Assembly: GCF_023712425.1 (NCBI RefSeq)
Contig: NZ_JAMAYG010000001.1
Span: 186,001 to 250,000, forward strand
Source of the DNA: Rothia sp. P100
GTDB taxonomy: Bacteria; Actinomycetota; Actinomycetes; Actinomycetales; Micrococcaceae
DNA: 64,000 nucleotides
Direction of reading: 5' to 3'
Position 1 is the stretch's first letter; the number at the start of each line of letters is the position of its first letter. A program made the translations under genes and the position numbers. The notes under the pieces are model-generated. The model ran no database searches, had not been told where the DNA came from, and saw nothing but the letters and a program-made list of their open reading frames with translations. Shown one piece after another: positions 24,819 through 33,619 of the stretch.

Positions 24819-26534
24819 ATGGCTTCACATAAGATGAGTCGGCGTCGTTTTGTGCAAATTTCGGCTGTCATTACTGCGGGCTTTACCCTATCTGCATGTT
24901 CTACTAGCAACTCTGGTGACAGCAAGGATCCAGAGCCTGCCCCCTCAAGAGAAGAGCGAGTATTCAGGTTTGCCCAGGCGGCACCCTGCCTCACACTAGA
25001 CCCGGCGCGTACTCAACGCCTCGAGAGCGTCCGCATTACAGCCCAAATCCTGGATCCCTTAGTCAGAGCAGACCCCAACACGGGTGAGCCAGTTAGCGGA
25101 CTCGCGCAAGAATGGACCATCAGTGATGATGGCTTAGTCTATACTTTTGAGCTTGATCCCCAGACTACTTTCAGCGATGGGTCTGCGCTGACGCCCCAAG
25201 CCCTTGCATCGAACCTAGAACGCTGGGAGGCACTGGGGCAGCAACCACTCACGCGCCTCACCCAGCCTTACCACCAACTTTTTGGGTCGGTAGACTCAGA
25301 AGAGCAACCTCCCCTCGTCACCTCCTGGGAAATTCCGAGCGATCAGGTGCTTCGTGTGACTCTGTCACGCCCCTCGGTCTCCTTCCTTAAGGTGCTCACA
25401 CAGCCGGCCCTAGGCATCGCCCTTCCAGCACTCATTGGGAAAGACGGTTACTTCACAGAGGACCCCATAGGCACTGGCGCCTTCAAACTTGATGAGTGGA
25501 GTGAAGGAAGCATACGCCTTGTAACCAACCCCCACTATGGCGGCGCTGAGCCAGGGATTGACGTGCTGGAGTTCGTCTCACTCCCCGACGCCGAAAAGCG
25601 CTACTACTCGCTACTTCAGGGAAACGTGGACGCCTTTGATCAGATCGGGCTCGAAGATTATGTACCGCTAGCACTTGATGGGTACGCAGTTCAGACCCGT
25701 GACCCCTACGCGGTGGCTTATGTGAATATTAACCTTTCTCACCCAGCCTTTGCAGATGCTCTCACACGCCAAGCACTTGCCCAAGCGATTGACCGAAGCA
25801 AAATCGCTGCAGATTACTACCCGCAAGGCACCTCCACAGCTTATGACTTTCTGCCGGCTCTTTTTCAGACTCGACACGAAAAAGCTCGTGAGCACTACGG
25901 TTACGACTCAGCTACAGCCGGCTCCCTCCTTAAGGATTCAACCTACAAGGGTGAGCCCATCGACTTTTATTACCCCGTTCAGGTTTCCCTGGCAACTCTG
26001 CCCGCTCCCGAGGCAATATACTCTGTCATATCAGCTAATTTAGTAGCAGCAGGCTTCAATATCGTGCCTAGGCCCTACCGATGGGATGCACCTGATTCTG
26101 AGGACATCCCAGCTCACCACCCCGACTACGGGCTTGAGCTCACAGGCTTCGTGGGCACTTTCAGAGACCCCTCCGCCTTTCTGGGTAAGGTTCTTGCTCC
26201 AGCTTCAACTGCGCCGGACTCACTCACGGTACCTTCAGCGTCCAGCTCCGCTAGCTCCCCCTCAGCGAGCCCGAGCCCAGAAACGTCTGCCGCTGAGGCA
26301 ACACATCACGCTGAAATAATAGAAGCCTTGCAAGCCGCCGATGTCATTGAGGATGTCGAGGTGCGCAGGTCAGCCTACCGTGAGATCAATGCTAAATTAG
26401 CTCTTTTGCTCCCAGCTATCCCCCTCACCTACCCCGTCTCAGGGGTAACCCAAGGGCCCCGCGTGCGAACCTACGGTGTTGAAGCCACCGGACTAGACCG
26501 TTTCAACAAGATAGAGCTACGAGAAGGTCAGTAA
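24819..26534 (+). CDS. Oligopeptide/nickel-type ABC substrate-binding lipoprotein (SBP family 5)
   Basis: The product is about 571 residues from ATG 24819, which has GAAGGGGG just upstream. SRRRFVQISAVITAGFTLSACS combines a twin-arginine stretch with a lipobox. The mature part has the DppA/OppA family pattern: LDPARTQRLESVRITAQILDPLV, GLAQEWTISDDGLVYTFEL and TTFSDGSALTPQALASNLERW. Later come GTGAFKLDEW and the DALTRQALAQAIDRSKI segment. A Ser/Ala/Pro-rich linker of about 35 residues (26199-26312) interrupts the C-terminal domain, which is unusual for the family. No permease or ATPase gene is adjacent, so it probably serves a transporter encoded elsewhere. Confidence 0.85.
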   Translation: MASHKMSRRRFVQISAVITAGFTLSACSTSNSGDSKDPEPAPSREERVFRFAQAAPCLTLDPARTQRLESVRITAQILDPLVRADPNTGEPVSGLAQEWTISDDGLVYTFELDPQTTFSDGSALTPQALASNLERWEALGQQPLTRLTQPYHQLFGSVDSEEQPPLVTSWEIPSDQVLRVTLSRPSVSFLKVLTQPALGIALPALIGKDGYFTEDPIGTGAFKLDEWSEGSIRLVTNPHYGGAEPGIDVLEFVSLPDAEKRYYSLLQGNVDAFDQIGLEDYVPLALDGYAVQTRDPYAVAYVNINLSHPAFADALTRQALAQAIDRSKIAADYYPQGTSTAYDFLPALFQTRHEKAREHYGYDSATAGSLLKDSTYKGEPIDFYYPVQVSLATLPAPEAIYSVISANLVAAGFNIVPRPYRWDAPDSEDIPAHHPDYGLELTGFVGTFRDPSAFLGKVLAPASTAPDSLTVPSASSSASSPSASPSPETSAAEATHHAEIIEALQAADVIEDVEVRRSAYREINAKLALLLPAIPLTYPVSGVTQGPRVRTYGVEATGLDRFNKIELREGQ

Positions 26535-26674
26535 CTTAAGAGCACACAACCTGCCTTTGCTATGAGCGAGGTGTAATGTGTACTACGCTAAACAATGAAC
26601 CAGGGGCAACCGGTGTTGCCCGCTCAGCGTGGTGTCCAGCGTCGGTCACCACTTTCAAGTGACGGAGTGTCAAA

Positions 26675-28153
26675 GTGGCAAGCGAAGTTAAAACTGACGT
26701 TGTGCTCGTCGGTGGCGGTATCATGAGCGCCACCCTCGGTGTTTTCCTCAAAGAAGTTGAACCAACATGGGACATCACTCTGCTGGAACGTTTGGACGCG
26801 GTAGGCCAGGAATCCTCCAACCCGTGGAACAATGCTGGTACCGGCCACTCAGCGCTCTGTGAACTCAATTATGCGCCCCTCGGTGCTGATGGAACGGTCA
26901 ACCCCACCAAAGCTATTGCTATTAATGAGCAGTTTCAAATAAGTCGCCAGCTCTGGGCTTCCCTCGTTGAAGAGGGCAAGATCAAAGACTCCTCCTTCAT
27001 CAATCCTGTGCCACACATGTCATTGGTTTTTGGTGATGCCCACGTAGATTACCTGGCAAAGCGCTTTGAGGCGTTTCAAGATCAAAAGCTCTTTGAGCGT
27101 ATGAAGTTCTCAACCGACCTTGAACAAATTCGTGACTGGGCTCCTCTTTCGGTCAACGGGCGCGATATTCATCAGAAAATTGCAGCAACCTGGTCCCCCG
27201 AAGGCACCGATGTTGATTTCGGTAACCTCACCACCCAGATGACTGACTACCTGGTCAGCAAGGGCGTAACGGTCACCTACGGCCAGCAGGTCACGGATGT
27301 AACAAAAGAATCAGATGGAACCTGGACAGTCAAGGTTAAGGACCGTCTCAACCGCAATCATGGTTCAACAATCCGAGCAAAGTTCGTCTTCCTGGGTGCC
27401 GGTGGTGGCGCCCTGAACCTCCTGCAGAAATCAGGCATTAAAGAAGGTAAGGGCTTTGGCGGTTTCCCCGTCTCAGGTCTTTTCTTCCGCAATACCAACG
27501 AGCAGACCGCCCTACAACATAACGCCAAAGTCTACGGTCAGGCCTCAGTGGGTGCACCTCCCATGTCAGTGCCCCACCTTGATACACGCTACGTGGGCGG
27601 CAAGCGTTCGCTACTCTTTGGCCCTTACGCTGGCTTCAAAACCAACTTCCTGAAACAGGGCAGCCTCCTTGACCTGCCACTCTCACTGCGCCCTGATAAC
27701 GTATACCCCATGATTCGTGCCGGCCTAGCCAATATGGATCTGACCAAATATCTCATCGGCGAACTCCTGAAAAACCGCGAAAAGCATGTGCTGTCCCTGC
27801 GCGAGTATTACCCCGAAGCTGTAGCCGATGAATGGGAACTCATCACCGCTGGTCAGCGAGTTCAGGTCATCAAAAAGGACAAGAAGGCTGGAGGGGTTCT
27901 ACAGTTTGGAACCGAGCTCATTACCTCAGGGGATGGCTCCATCGCTGCTCTGTTGGGTGCCTCCCCCGGCGCGTCCACCGCAGCACCCATTATGCTCAAT
28001 CTGCTGCAACAGTGCTTCCCCACCCATTTTGACGGTTGGGCACCTCGTATCAAGGAGTTAGTACCCGGTTTTGGTGTGCAGCTCAACGCTAACCATGATT
28101 TAGCTGACGAGCTATTTGCTCACACAGCTCAGGTACTGGGAATCAATAACTAA
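26675..28153 (+). CDS. mqo: Malate:quinone oxidoreductase
   Basis: This FAD enzyme at the inner face of the membrane oxidises malate to oxaloacetate and passes electrons to quinone. The 492 residues start with [20 protein letters not shown] (FAD-binding glycines) and continue with [21 protein letters not shown], which matches the family's most conserved block. The C-terminal half includes [14 protein letters not shown] and [14 protein letters not shown]. The GTG at 26675 has GGAG seven bases upstream. It is monocistronic, ending at a strong terminator. Confidence 0.95.
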   Translation: MASEVKTDVVLVGGGIMSATLGVFLKEVEPTWDITLLERLDAVGQESSNPWNNAGTGHSALCELNYAPLGADGTVNPTKAIAINEQFQISRQLWASLVEEGKIKDSSFINPVPHMSLVFGDAHVDYLAKRFEAFQDQKLFERMKFSTDLEQIRDWAPLSVNGRDIHQKIAATWSPEGTDVDFGNLTTQMTDYLVSKGVTVTYGQQVTDVTKESDGTWTVKVKDRLNRNHGSTIRAKFVFLGAGGGALNLLQKSGIKEGKGFGGFPVSGLFFRNTNEQTALQHNAKVYGQASVGAPPMSVPHLDTRYVGGKRSLLFGPYAGFKTNFLKQGSLLDLPLSLRPDNVYPMIRAGLANMDLTKYLIGELLKNREKHVLSLREYYPEAVADEWELITAGQRVQVIKKDKKAGGVLQFGTELITSGDGSIAALLGASPGASTAAPIMLNLLQQCFPTHFDGWAPRIKELVPGFGVQLNANHDLADELFAHTAQVLGINN

Positions 28154-28168
28154 CCCTTTGAGTAACTG

Positions 28169-28202
28169 CCGCGGCCGTCATGCGACGGTCGCGGTTTTTT
28201 TG
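28169..28202 (+). terminator. Terminator of mqo
   Basis: CCGCGGCCGTC and GACGGTCGCGG pair around ATGC with one G-T pair, followed by seven T. It begins 16 bases past the mqo stop. Confidence 0.9.
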
Positions 28203-28313
28203 CTCTTAATTCTTCATCCTTAATCCAGCACACAAGAACCTGCAAAGTGACACGGTGCCTTGTGCTGATAGGATGTCTACTGAGTAATTCCCTGCACCCT
28301 GAAGGAACACACG

Positions 28314-29420
28314 ATGTCTCTCGAAGAACAGACCATCAGCCGAGCCGCCACTGAGGGTGAGCATCGGCAAACCCCCAAGCCTGCCAAATTGACAGACGTC
28401 AGCGGTAAAAACTGGAAATACATTTTCAAGCGCTCCTTTAGCGAATTCATGAACGATGGGTGCACCGATCTCGCTGCGGCTCTGACCTATTTCACCGTGC
28501 TGTCCGTCTTCCCCGGTCTGCTGGCCGTTGTTTCTCTGCTGGGTGTTTTTGGGCAGGGACAGCAGACCACCGATGCAATTCTCAATTTTCTTCAGGGCTA
28601 CGCTCCGGCAGATATGTTGGCCGTCATTGAACAGCCCATCACCCAGCTCACCTCATCTTCTGCAGCAGGTATCGCTCTGATTACCGGTATCGTGGGTGCA
28701 CTGTGGACTGCCTCAGGTTTTGTGGGTGCTTTTGGGCGCGCTATGAACAAGATATACGGTGTGGTCGAAGGGCGCCCTATCTGGAAGCTTCGCCCCTTCA
28801 ACCTTCTGGTGACTTTCGTTTTGGTGCTCATGGTAGTAGCCATGATGCTGGTTCTGCTCTCCAGCGAAGACGTCCTCAACACCGTCCAGGACGCTGTTCC
28901 AGCTATCGAACTGGGCGGCTTCATTGGGGTTTGGATGTGGTTGCGCTACCCCTTGATGCTGATTATCGCTGTTATTCTTATCAGCCTGCTCTACTACGCA
29001 ACCCCCAACGTTAAGCAGCCTAAGATTCGCTTCCTCACCCCCGGTGCAGCCATCGCGCTGGTCACCATGGGCCTAGCTGGCTTGGGTTTCAGTTTCTACG
29101 TCTCTAACTTCGGTTCCTACAACGCTACTTACGGTCTCATTGGTGGCGTCATCGTCATGCTTCTCTTCATCTGGATTATGAATAATGTGCTCCTGTTGGG
29201 CGCTCAGATCGACGCAGAGATTCAGCGCACCCGTGAGCTACAGGCAGGCATCAAGTCCGAAGACGAGATTAAGCTTCCCCCACGTGACGATACCCAAGCC
29301 ATTAAAATTCAGCAGAAGAAGGACAACCTCGTTGAAGAGGGCCGCAAGATTAGGCTCTCCAACAGCACGGTTGATTTTCAGCAGATGGCTGAGCAGAAGC
29401 AGGATGGTTCAAAGAAGTAG
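28314..29420 (+). CDS. YihY/BrkB-family inner membrane protein
   Basis: The 368-residue protein has about six membrane segments. The family block FMNDGCTDLAAALTYFTVLSVFPGLLAVVSLLG marks the first segment; WTASGFVGAFGRAMNKIYGV and YNATYGLIGGVIVMLLFIWIMNNVLLLGAQI follow. The charged N- and C-terminal tails are cytoplasmic. The family was once labelled ribonuclease BN, but it is now described as membrane proteins of unsettled function; transport has been proposed. AAGGA precedes the ATG. The alpha/beta hydrolase gene starts 6 bases after its stop, so they are one operon. Confidence 0.85.
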   Translation: MSLEEQTISRAATEGEHRQTPKPAKLTDVSGKNWKYIFKRSFSEFMNDGCTDLAAALTYFTVLSVFPGLLAVVSLLGVFGQGQQTTDAILNFLQGYAPADMLAVIEQPITQLTSSSAAGIALITGIVGALWTASGFVGAFGRAMNKIYGVVEGRPIWKLRPFNLLVTFVLVLMVVAMMLVLLSSEDVLNTVQDAVPAIELGGFIGVWMWLRYPLMLIIAVILISLLYYATPNVKQPKIRFLTPGAAIALVTMGLAGLGFSFYVSNFGSYNATYGLIGGVIVMLLFIWIMNNVLLLGAQIDAEIQRTRELQAGIKSEDEIKLPPRDDTQAIKIQQKKDNLVEEGRKIRLSNSTVDFQQMAEQKQDGSKK

Positions 29421-29426
29421 GCTGCG

Positions 29427-30167
29427 GTGGCTACCCTAGCTTTTACACCTTTGACAGGTGGACGCTCAGCAAAAGCTCCTGTGCTTTTAGTGCATGGTTT
29501 CGCCTCCACTCCTTACCATAACTGGGTTTCTACCGGCTGGGTTAAAACGCTTGAAGCTGCCGGCTACCCCCTGCATCTGGTGACGCTCCCCTACCATCGT
29601 CTGCAGTCGGTCGAAGATGAAAGTCTCCGACCAGCGACCTTGCTTGATATCTCCTGGGCTGACCATCAGGACGCAGTGGCGCAGCTCTCAGAAGTTCTCA
29701 AGACCTATACCGAAGGTTTGGGGCAGCCCGCGCACCTTATCGGCTTTTCGATAGGTGCGCGGGTTCTTTGGGGTTTTGCAGCAACTTTCCCTCATCTAGC
29801 ACTGACGCTAACTCTGGGAGCTATGCCGGTCAATAGCAGGCTTGATCAGGTTCATTCATCGCTACTTGGCGAGATTGGTGTACCGGAGGGCTTTGATAGC
29901 GTCCTCGCTTGTTCACCCATTGCCCCAGAAAGTCTTGTGTCATTTACCTCAGCACATTTTCCCGCAGTGGACCCAGAGATTATTCCTCAGTGCCCCGTCT
30001 TCATGTACGAAGGGTGCAAAGACAGCCTCGCTCATTCCCGCTCAGCCTTTAACCTGCTTTCCACACGCCAGGCAAACTGGCTGGAAATAGCCGGGCGGGA
30101 CCACATCAACATACTTACCAGTGGGCAGGTCAGAAAAGAAACCGTACGCTTCTTGGACGAGCACTGA
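29427..30167 (+). CDS. Alpha/beta hydrolase
   Basis: The 246-residue protein has the oxyanion region APVLLVHGFAS near the start, the nucleophile elbow GFSIGA with serine in the middle, and a late GRDHINILTS with the catalytic His. A Tyr- and acid-rich YEGCKDSL before it may hold the acid residue. No signal peptide is present. The GTG at 29427 lies 6 bases after the BrkB-family gene, so it is read from the same mRNA. The substrate is unknown: esterase, lipase or thioesterase activity all fit. Confidence 0.8.
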   Translation: MATLAFTPLTGGRSAKAPVLLVHGFASTPYHNWVSTGWVKTLEAAGYPLHLVTLPYHRLQSVEDESLRPATLLDISWADHQDAVAQLSEVLKTYTEGLGQPAHLIGFSIGARVLWGFAATFPHLALTLTLGAMPVNSRLDQVHSSLLGEIGVPEGFDSVLACSPIAPESLVSFTSAHFPAVDPEIIPQCPVFMYEGCKDSLAHSRSAFNLLSTRQANWLEIAGRDHINILTSGQVRKETVRFLDEH

Positions 30168-30372
30168 TGAAGCGCTGCCGATCAAACCAAGAATCCGCGG
30201 TGAATGTAACAGTAAGCCTGCCTCATCATATTGGATTCACACACGCTCTCAGCCAAATGGCGGGGCTAGAGGTAGCGATGCGGTGTGGTCTTAGGTAGCG
30301 TTAGAGACTGAAGCCGGGAAGACCGGTCGACACAGATAAAATATGTCACCCCAACCCATCTCAAGGAGCACT

Positions 30373-31467
30373 ATGCAGACCGTTAAGGCCGTCGTTTCAC
30401 TGGCTAAAAATGAGCCAGCCACCGTCACCAACATCAATGTCCCTGACCCTATTAAGGGTGAAGCCCTGGTTAAGGTATTGTCTTGCGGTGTCTGCCAGAC
30501 CGACCACCACTATGTTCAAGGTGGCGTTGGCGACAACTACCCCTACCTCCTGGGTCACGAATCAACCGGCATCGTTGAGGCCGTAGGCGAAGGCGTCACC
30601 AATGTAGCCCCCGGCGACCTTGTCATCCTCAACTGGCGTGCCGTATGCGGTGAATGCCGCGCCTGCGCCAAGGGTCAGCCGCAGTACTGCTTCGCTACCC
30701 ATAACGCCACCCAGAAGATGACTCTTGAAGATGGCACCGAACTCGAGCCTGCTCTGGGTATCGGATCCTTCGCAGAAAAGACTCTGGTTGCTGCTGGCCA
30801 GTGCACCAAAATTAATGCAGAGCTTACTGAAGACCAGTATGCAGCTGTTGGGCTGCTGGGTTGCGGTGTGACCGCAGGCCTGGGTGCCGTGCTCAATACA
30901 GGAGCAGTTGCACGCGGTGAGTCTGTTGCAGTTATTGGTTGCGGCGGCGTCGGCACCGCCGCTATTGCCGGAGCTAAGTTGGGCGGGGCAACCACCATCA
31001 TCGCTGTTGATATTGATGAAGCGAAACTGGCTCGTGCCAGGGAGCACGGCGCCACCCACACCGTGAACTCACAGCAGGAGGACGCGGTTGAAGCTATCCG
31101 TGAGCTCACCGGTGGCTTCGGTGCTGACCTTGTCATTGATGCAGTGGGTGTGCCGGCAACCTTCGAACAGGCTTTCTATGCCCGTGATCTCGCCGGCCGT
31201 TTAGTGCTGGTCGGTGTCCCTGCCCCCGGCGCCACCTGGACCATTCCCCTAGATGAGGTCTTTGGACGCGGTGGATCAATCAAGAGTGCTTGGTACGGTG
31301 ATACCCTTCCCTCCCGTGACTTCCCCATGTTCGTTGACCACTACCTCGCCGGCAATCTAGATCTGGACGGCTTCGTCTCTGAACGAATCAGCCTGGAGCA
31401 GGTCAATGAAGCCTTCGAGACCATGAAGACCGGCCGAGTGCTACGCTCGGTGGTTGAATTCAAGTAG
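30373..31467 (+). CDS. mscR: S-(hydroxymethyl)mycothiol dehydrogenase
   Basis: This zinc-dependent, NAD-linked medium-chain dehydrogenase (364 residues) probably oxidises the mycothiol adduct of formaldehyde and may also reduce S-nitrosomycothiol. It shows the catalytic zinc ligands in [10 protein letters not shown] and GHES, the structural zinc cysteines in [15 protein letters not shown], and the NAD motif [23 protein letters not shown] lies 5 bases before ATG 30373. The specific assignment rests on the MBL-fold gene directly downstream, a pair also found in mycobacteria (adhE2 and its neighbour). If the pairing misleads, it is at least a class III-like alcohol dehydrogenase. Confidence 0.85.
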   Translation: MQTVKAVVSLAKNEPATVTNINVPDPIKGEALVKVLSCGVCQTDHHYVQGGVGDNYPYLLGHESTGIVEAVGEGVTNVAPGDLVILNWRAVCGECRACAKGQPQYCFATHNATQKMTLEDGTELEPALGIGSFAEKTLVAAGQCTKINAELTEDQYAAVGLLGCGVTAGLGAVLNTGAVARGESVAVIGCGGVGTAAIAGAKLGGATTIIAVDIDEAKLARAREHGATHTVNSQQEDAVEAIRELTGGFGADLVIDAVGVPATFEQAFYARDLAGRLVLVGVPAPGATWTIPLDEVFGRGGSIKSAWYGDTLPSRDFPMFVDHYLAGNLDLDGFVSERISLEQVNEAFETMKTGRVLRSVVEFK

Positions 31468-31477
31468 GAGCACTACT

Positions 31478-32125
31478 GTGACTGAACGTATCGAACGAGT
31501 TGTGACCTCGGGGACTTTCTCGCTGGACGGCGGCACCTGGGACGTTGATAACAACGTGTGGATTCTGGGGAATGAATCCTCAGTGATCATCATTGACCCC
31601 GCCCACGACGTCGATAAAATCGCGGCTAAGGTCGCGGGCCGAACGGTCGAGAAAATTCTGCTGACTCACGCCCATGATGATCATATTGGCTCAGCCAAAG
31701 AGGCATCCGACCGCTTTGGGGCACCTGTTTACCTCAATCCAGCGGATCGGGAGCTGTGGACCATGGTGTACCCCTCCTGGGGTTTCGATGAAGAGCTGGA
31801 AGACGGTATGGTCCTGGCCCTTGGAGATACCGAGCTCACCGTACTAGCGACCCCGGGGCACTCCCCCGGCTCGGTATGTTTCTACGCTCCCACCCTGAGC
31901 TGGGATAACAGCGAGGGCGTAGTTTTTTCAGGTGATACTCTCTTCAACGGTGGGCCCGGCGCAACCGGTCGCTCCTTCTCGAGTTTCGAGACCATCATTG
32001 AGTCGATCCGGCACAAGCTACTGACCCTACCGGAATCCACTGCGGTGCTAACAGGCCACGGTGATTCCACCGGCATTGGTCTGGAAGCACCCAATCTGGA
32101 GGCATGGATCGCTCGAGGAGATTAG
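31478..32125 (+). CDS. MBL-fold hydrolase paired with mscR
   Basis: The 215-residue metallo-beta-lactamase-fold protein has THAHDDHIGS as the di-zinc site, GHSPGS, and FSGDTLFNGGPGATGRSF with the bridging Asp, as in glyoxalase II-like enzymes. GTG 31478 has AGGAG seven bases upstream and follows the mscR stop by 10 bases. From position it is likely to hydrolyse S-formylmycothiol or another mycothiol thioester, finishing formaldehyde removal. That role is inference; only the fold and metal site are seen. Confidence 0.85.
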   Translation: MTERIERVVTSGTFSLDGGTWDVDNNVWILGNESSVIIIDPAHDVDKIAAKVAGRTVEKILLTHAHDDHIGSAKEASDRFGAPVYLNPADRELWTMVYPSWGFDEELEDGMVLALGDTELTVLATPGHSPGSVCFYAPTLSWDNSEGVVFSGDTLFNGGPGATGRSFSSFETIIESIRHKLLTLPESTAVLTGHGDSTGIGLEAPNLEAWIARGD

Positions 32126-32148
32126 ACTCTGCCTTCGATAACCCAACG

Positions 32149-32186
32149 CTGTGGCCCGGTCACCTTCTTAGGTGACCGGGCCACAG
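32149..32186. terminator. Long hairpin between convergent MBL hydrolase and MFS genes
   Basis: CTGTGGCCCGGTCACCT and its complement form a perfect 17-bp stem around a 4-base loop. There is no T-run, but its place between two converging genes suggests bidirectional termination. Confidence 0.7.
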
Positions 32187-32221
32187 TTGGAGCAGCAGGC
32201 GATAACGGAGCACGAGCGGCT

Positions 32222-33619
32222 TTAGTCTTGCGGCAGGGGCGCTAAACGCTCCTCGTACATTCTGCGCCAGAGGAAGCCGTAGAGGTGCCCCAGTATAAAG
32301 AAGAAGACAGCGGCAATGAGGGGAACCAAAAGAGCGACCTGGTGGTTGTAGGACTCGCTCAGGTCGGCGGCCCACACAAAGCCCACGGCGATTCCGCCCA
32401 GGGAACATGCCTGCATGGTGCTCAGTGCTAAGTCCAGGTTGCTGCGGGCCGCTAAAGAAGTGAGCGCTGAATCCACTACTACCAGGCAAATACCGTAGGA
32501 CAATCCCACCAGCACCAAGGCCAGCATCAGCCATTCGAGGGATGAGGGCAAGGAAAGAAGCAGGGTAGCTCCAGTCAGCCCCAAACCGCTGAGTAGCCAG
32601 GCTATCCACGTAAAGGCGGGTAGCCGTTCAAAGATGATGAAAAGAGCGCTGGCTACAGCGAAGAGACCCAGCAGGGCCATCAGGAAGCCGGTCACGCTTA
32701 TCTGGTCGGTGGATAGAGCAAAAGCTACGATAGCTGCCTGGGTAGACCCCAGCACCGTGCCCAGACAAATCATGCCAGTTTGCGGAAGCCAGAGCAGGGA
32801 GCGGTTGCCACCGCGCAGTGGCTTGGGTTTACCTTCCACCATGTCTCGACGATCGATGGGCAGACTCCCTGGCCTCCAAAGAATCATGAGCAGCCCCAGA
32901 ACATCGATAATAAGCACAGAGAAGAGGGTTGCCTGGGCATTAAAAACAAGGGTAGAAAGACCGGCAATCACGGCGCCCGCTGGTAGGGCAATGACGTCCA
33001 GCATGGTTTCAAGGGAGATGGAGACGTTAAGTTTACGTCTGTCCTTAGTTTTGAGGTACTCAGCACTCCAGTAGGTGCGCATGACGGTACCCAGCGGGAC
33101 CGTGGTAATGCCGGTGAGGGCCGCTGCTAGCAAAAAACGGGAGATACTGCCACTCGTTCCCTCAGCAAAGCTCAAACTTTCCAGCAGCAACCAGACCAGC
33201 GCCAAAATATTGAGCACGGTGACGGCGAAGAAGATTTTGTGTTGCCCCCAGCGGTCTGAAAGCCGCCGGTAGACCGGAATCATGAAAGCCGCGCTGATAC
33301 CAACAGTTCCGGCGGCGTAGCCCCCCAGCGTGGCTTCATTATTCTGGGAGGCCAGCATCATCATCACCGCCAGCATTACCATAGATGCCGGCAGTCTCAT
33401 CAGCAGGGAGAAGATAAAGAATCGCCAGCCGTGCGTGAGCAGGATATTTTGCATACGTGTTTGGGCGTAGCGGGAGGAGACCCGCATACGGGTGCCCAGT
33501 TCGCTCACGGTCTGACGCGGGGTTCTAGGTTTTTCTGGCAACTTATTGCGGGTACGCAGAGAAGCGAAACCGCTCAGGGGCGAGCTGATGCGCTTATTCT
33601 TAATGCGGTACGGGCTCAT
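32222..33619 (-). CDS. MFS transporter
   Basis: The 465-residue protein has about 12 membrane segments and the MFS loop 2-3 motif as VYRRLSDRWGQHKIFF. A basic N-terminal tail of about 60 residues precedes the first segment. The ATG overlaps the sbcC stop (ATGA), so it is translated with the SbcCD nuclease genes. The substrate cannot be predicted; drug or metabolite export is typical of this subgroup. It has no known functional link with SbcCD. Confidence 0.8.
   Translation of the reverse strand: MSPYRIKNKRISSPLSGFASLRTRNKLPEKPRTPRQTVSELGTRMRVSSRYAQTRMQNILLTHGWRFFIFSLLMRLPASMVMLAVMMMLASQNNEATLGGYAAGTVGISAAFMIPVYRRLSDRWGQHKIFFAVTVLNILALVWLLLESLSFAEGTSGSISRFLLAAALTGITTVPLGTVMRTYWSAEYLKTKDRRKLNVSISLETMLDVIALPAGAVIAGLSTLVFNAQATLFSVLIIDVLGLLMILWRPGSLPIDRRDMVEGKPKPLRGGNRSLLWLPQTGMICLGTVLGSTQAAIVAFALSTDQISVTGFLMALLGLFAVASALFIIFERLPAFTWIAWLLSGLGLTGATLLLSLPSSLEWLMLALVLVGLSYGICLVVVDSALTSLAARSNLDLALSTMQACSLGGIAVGFVWAADLSESYNHQVALLVPLIAAVFFFILGHLYGFLWRRMYEERLAPLPQD

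Noticed and set aside
32160-32609. Minus-strand frame of 149 codons overlapping the 3' half of the MFS gene
   Set aside because: It overlaps the MFS gene in another frame and runs past the hairpin between convergent genes; no family features are visible.
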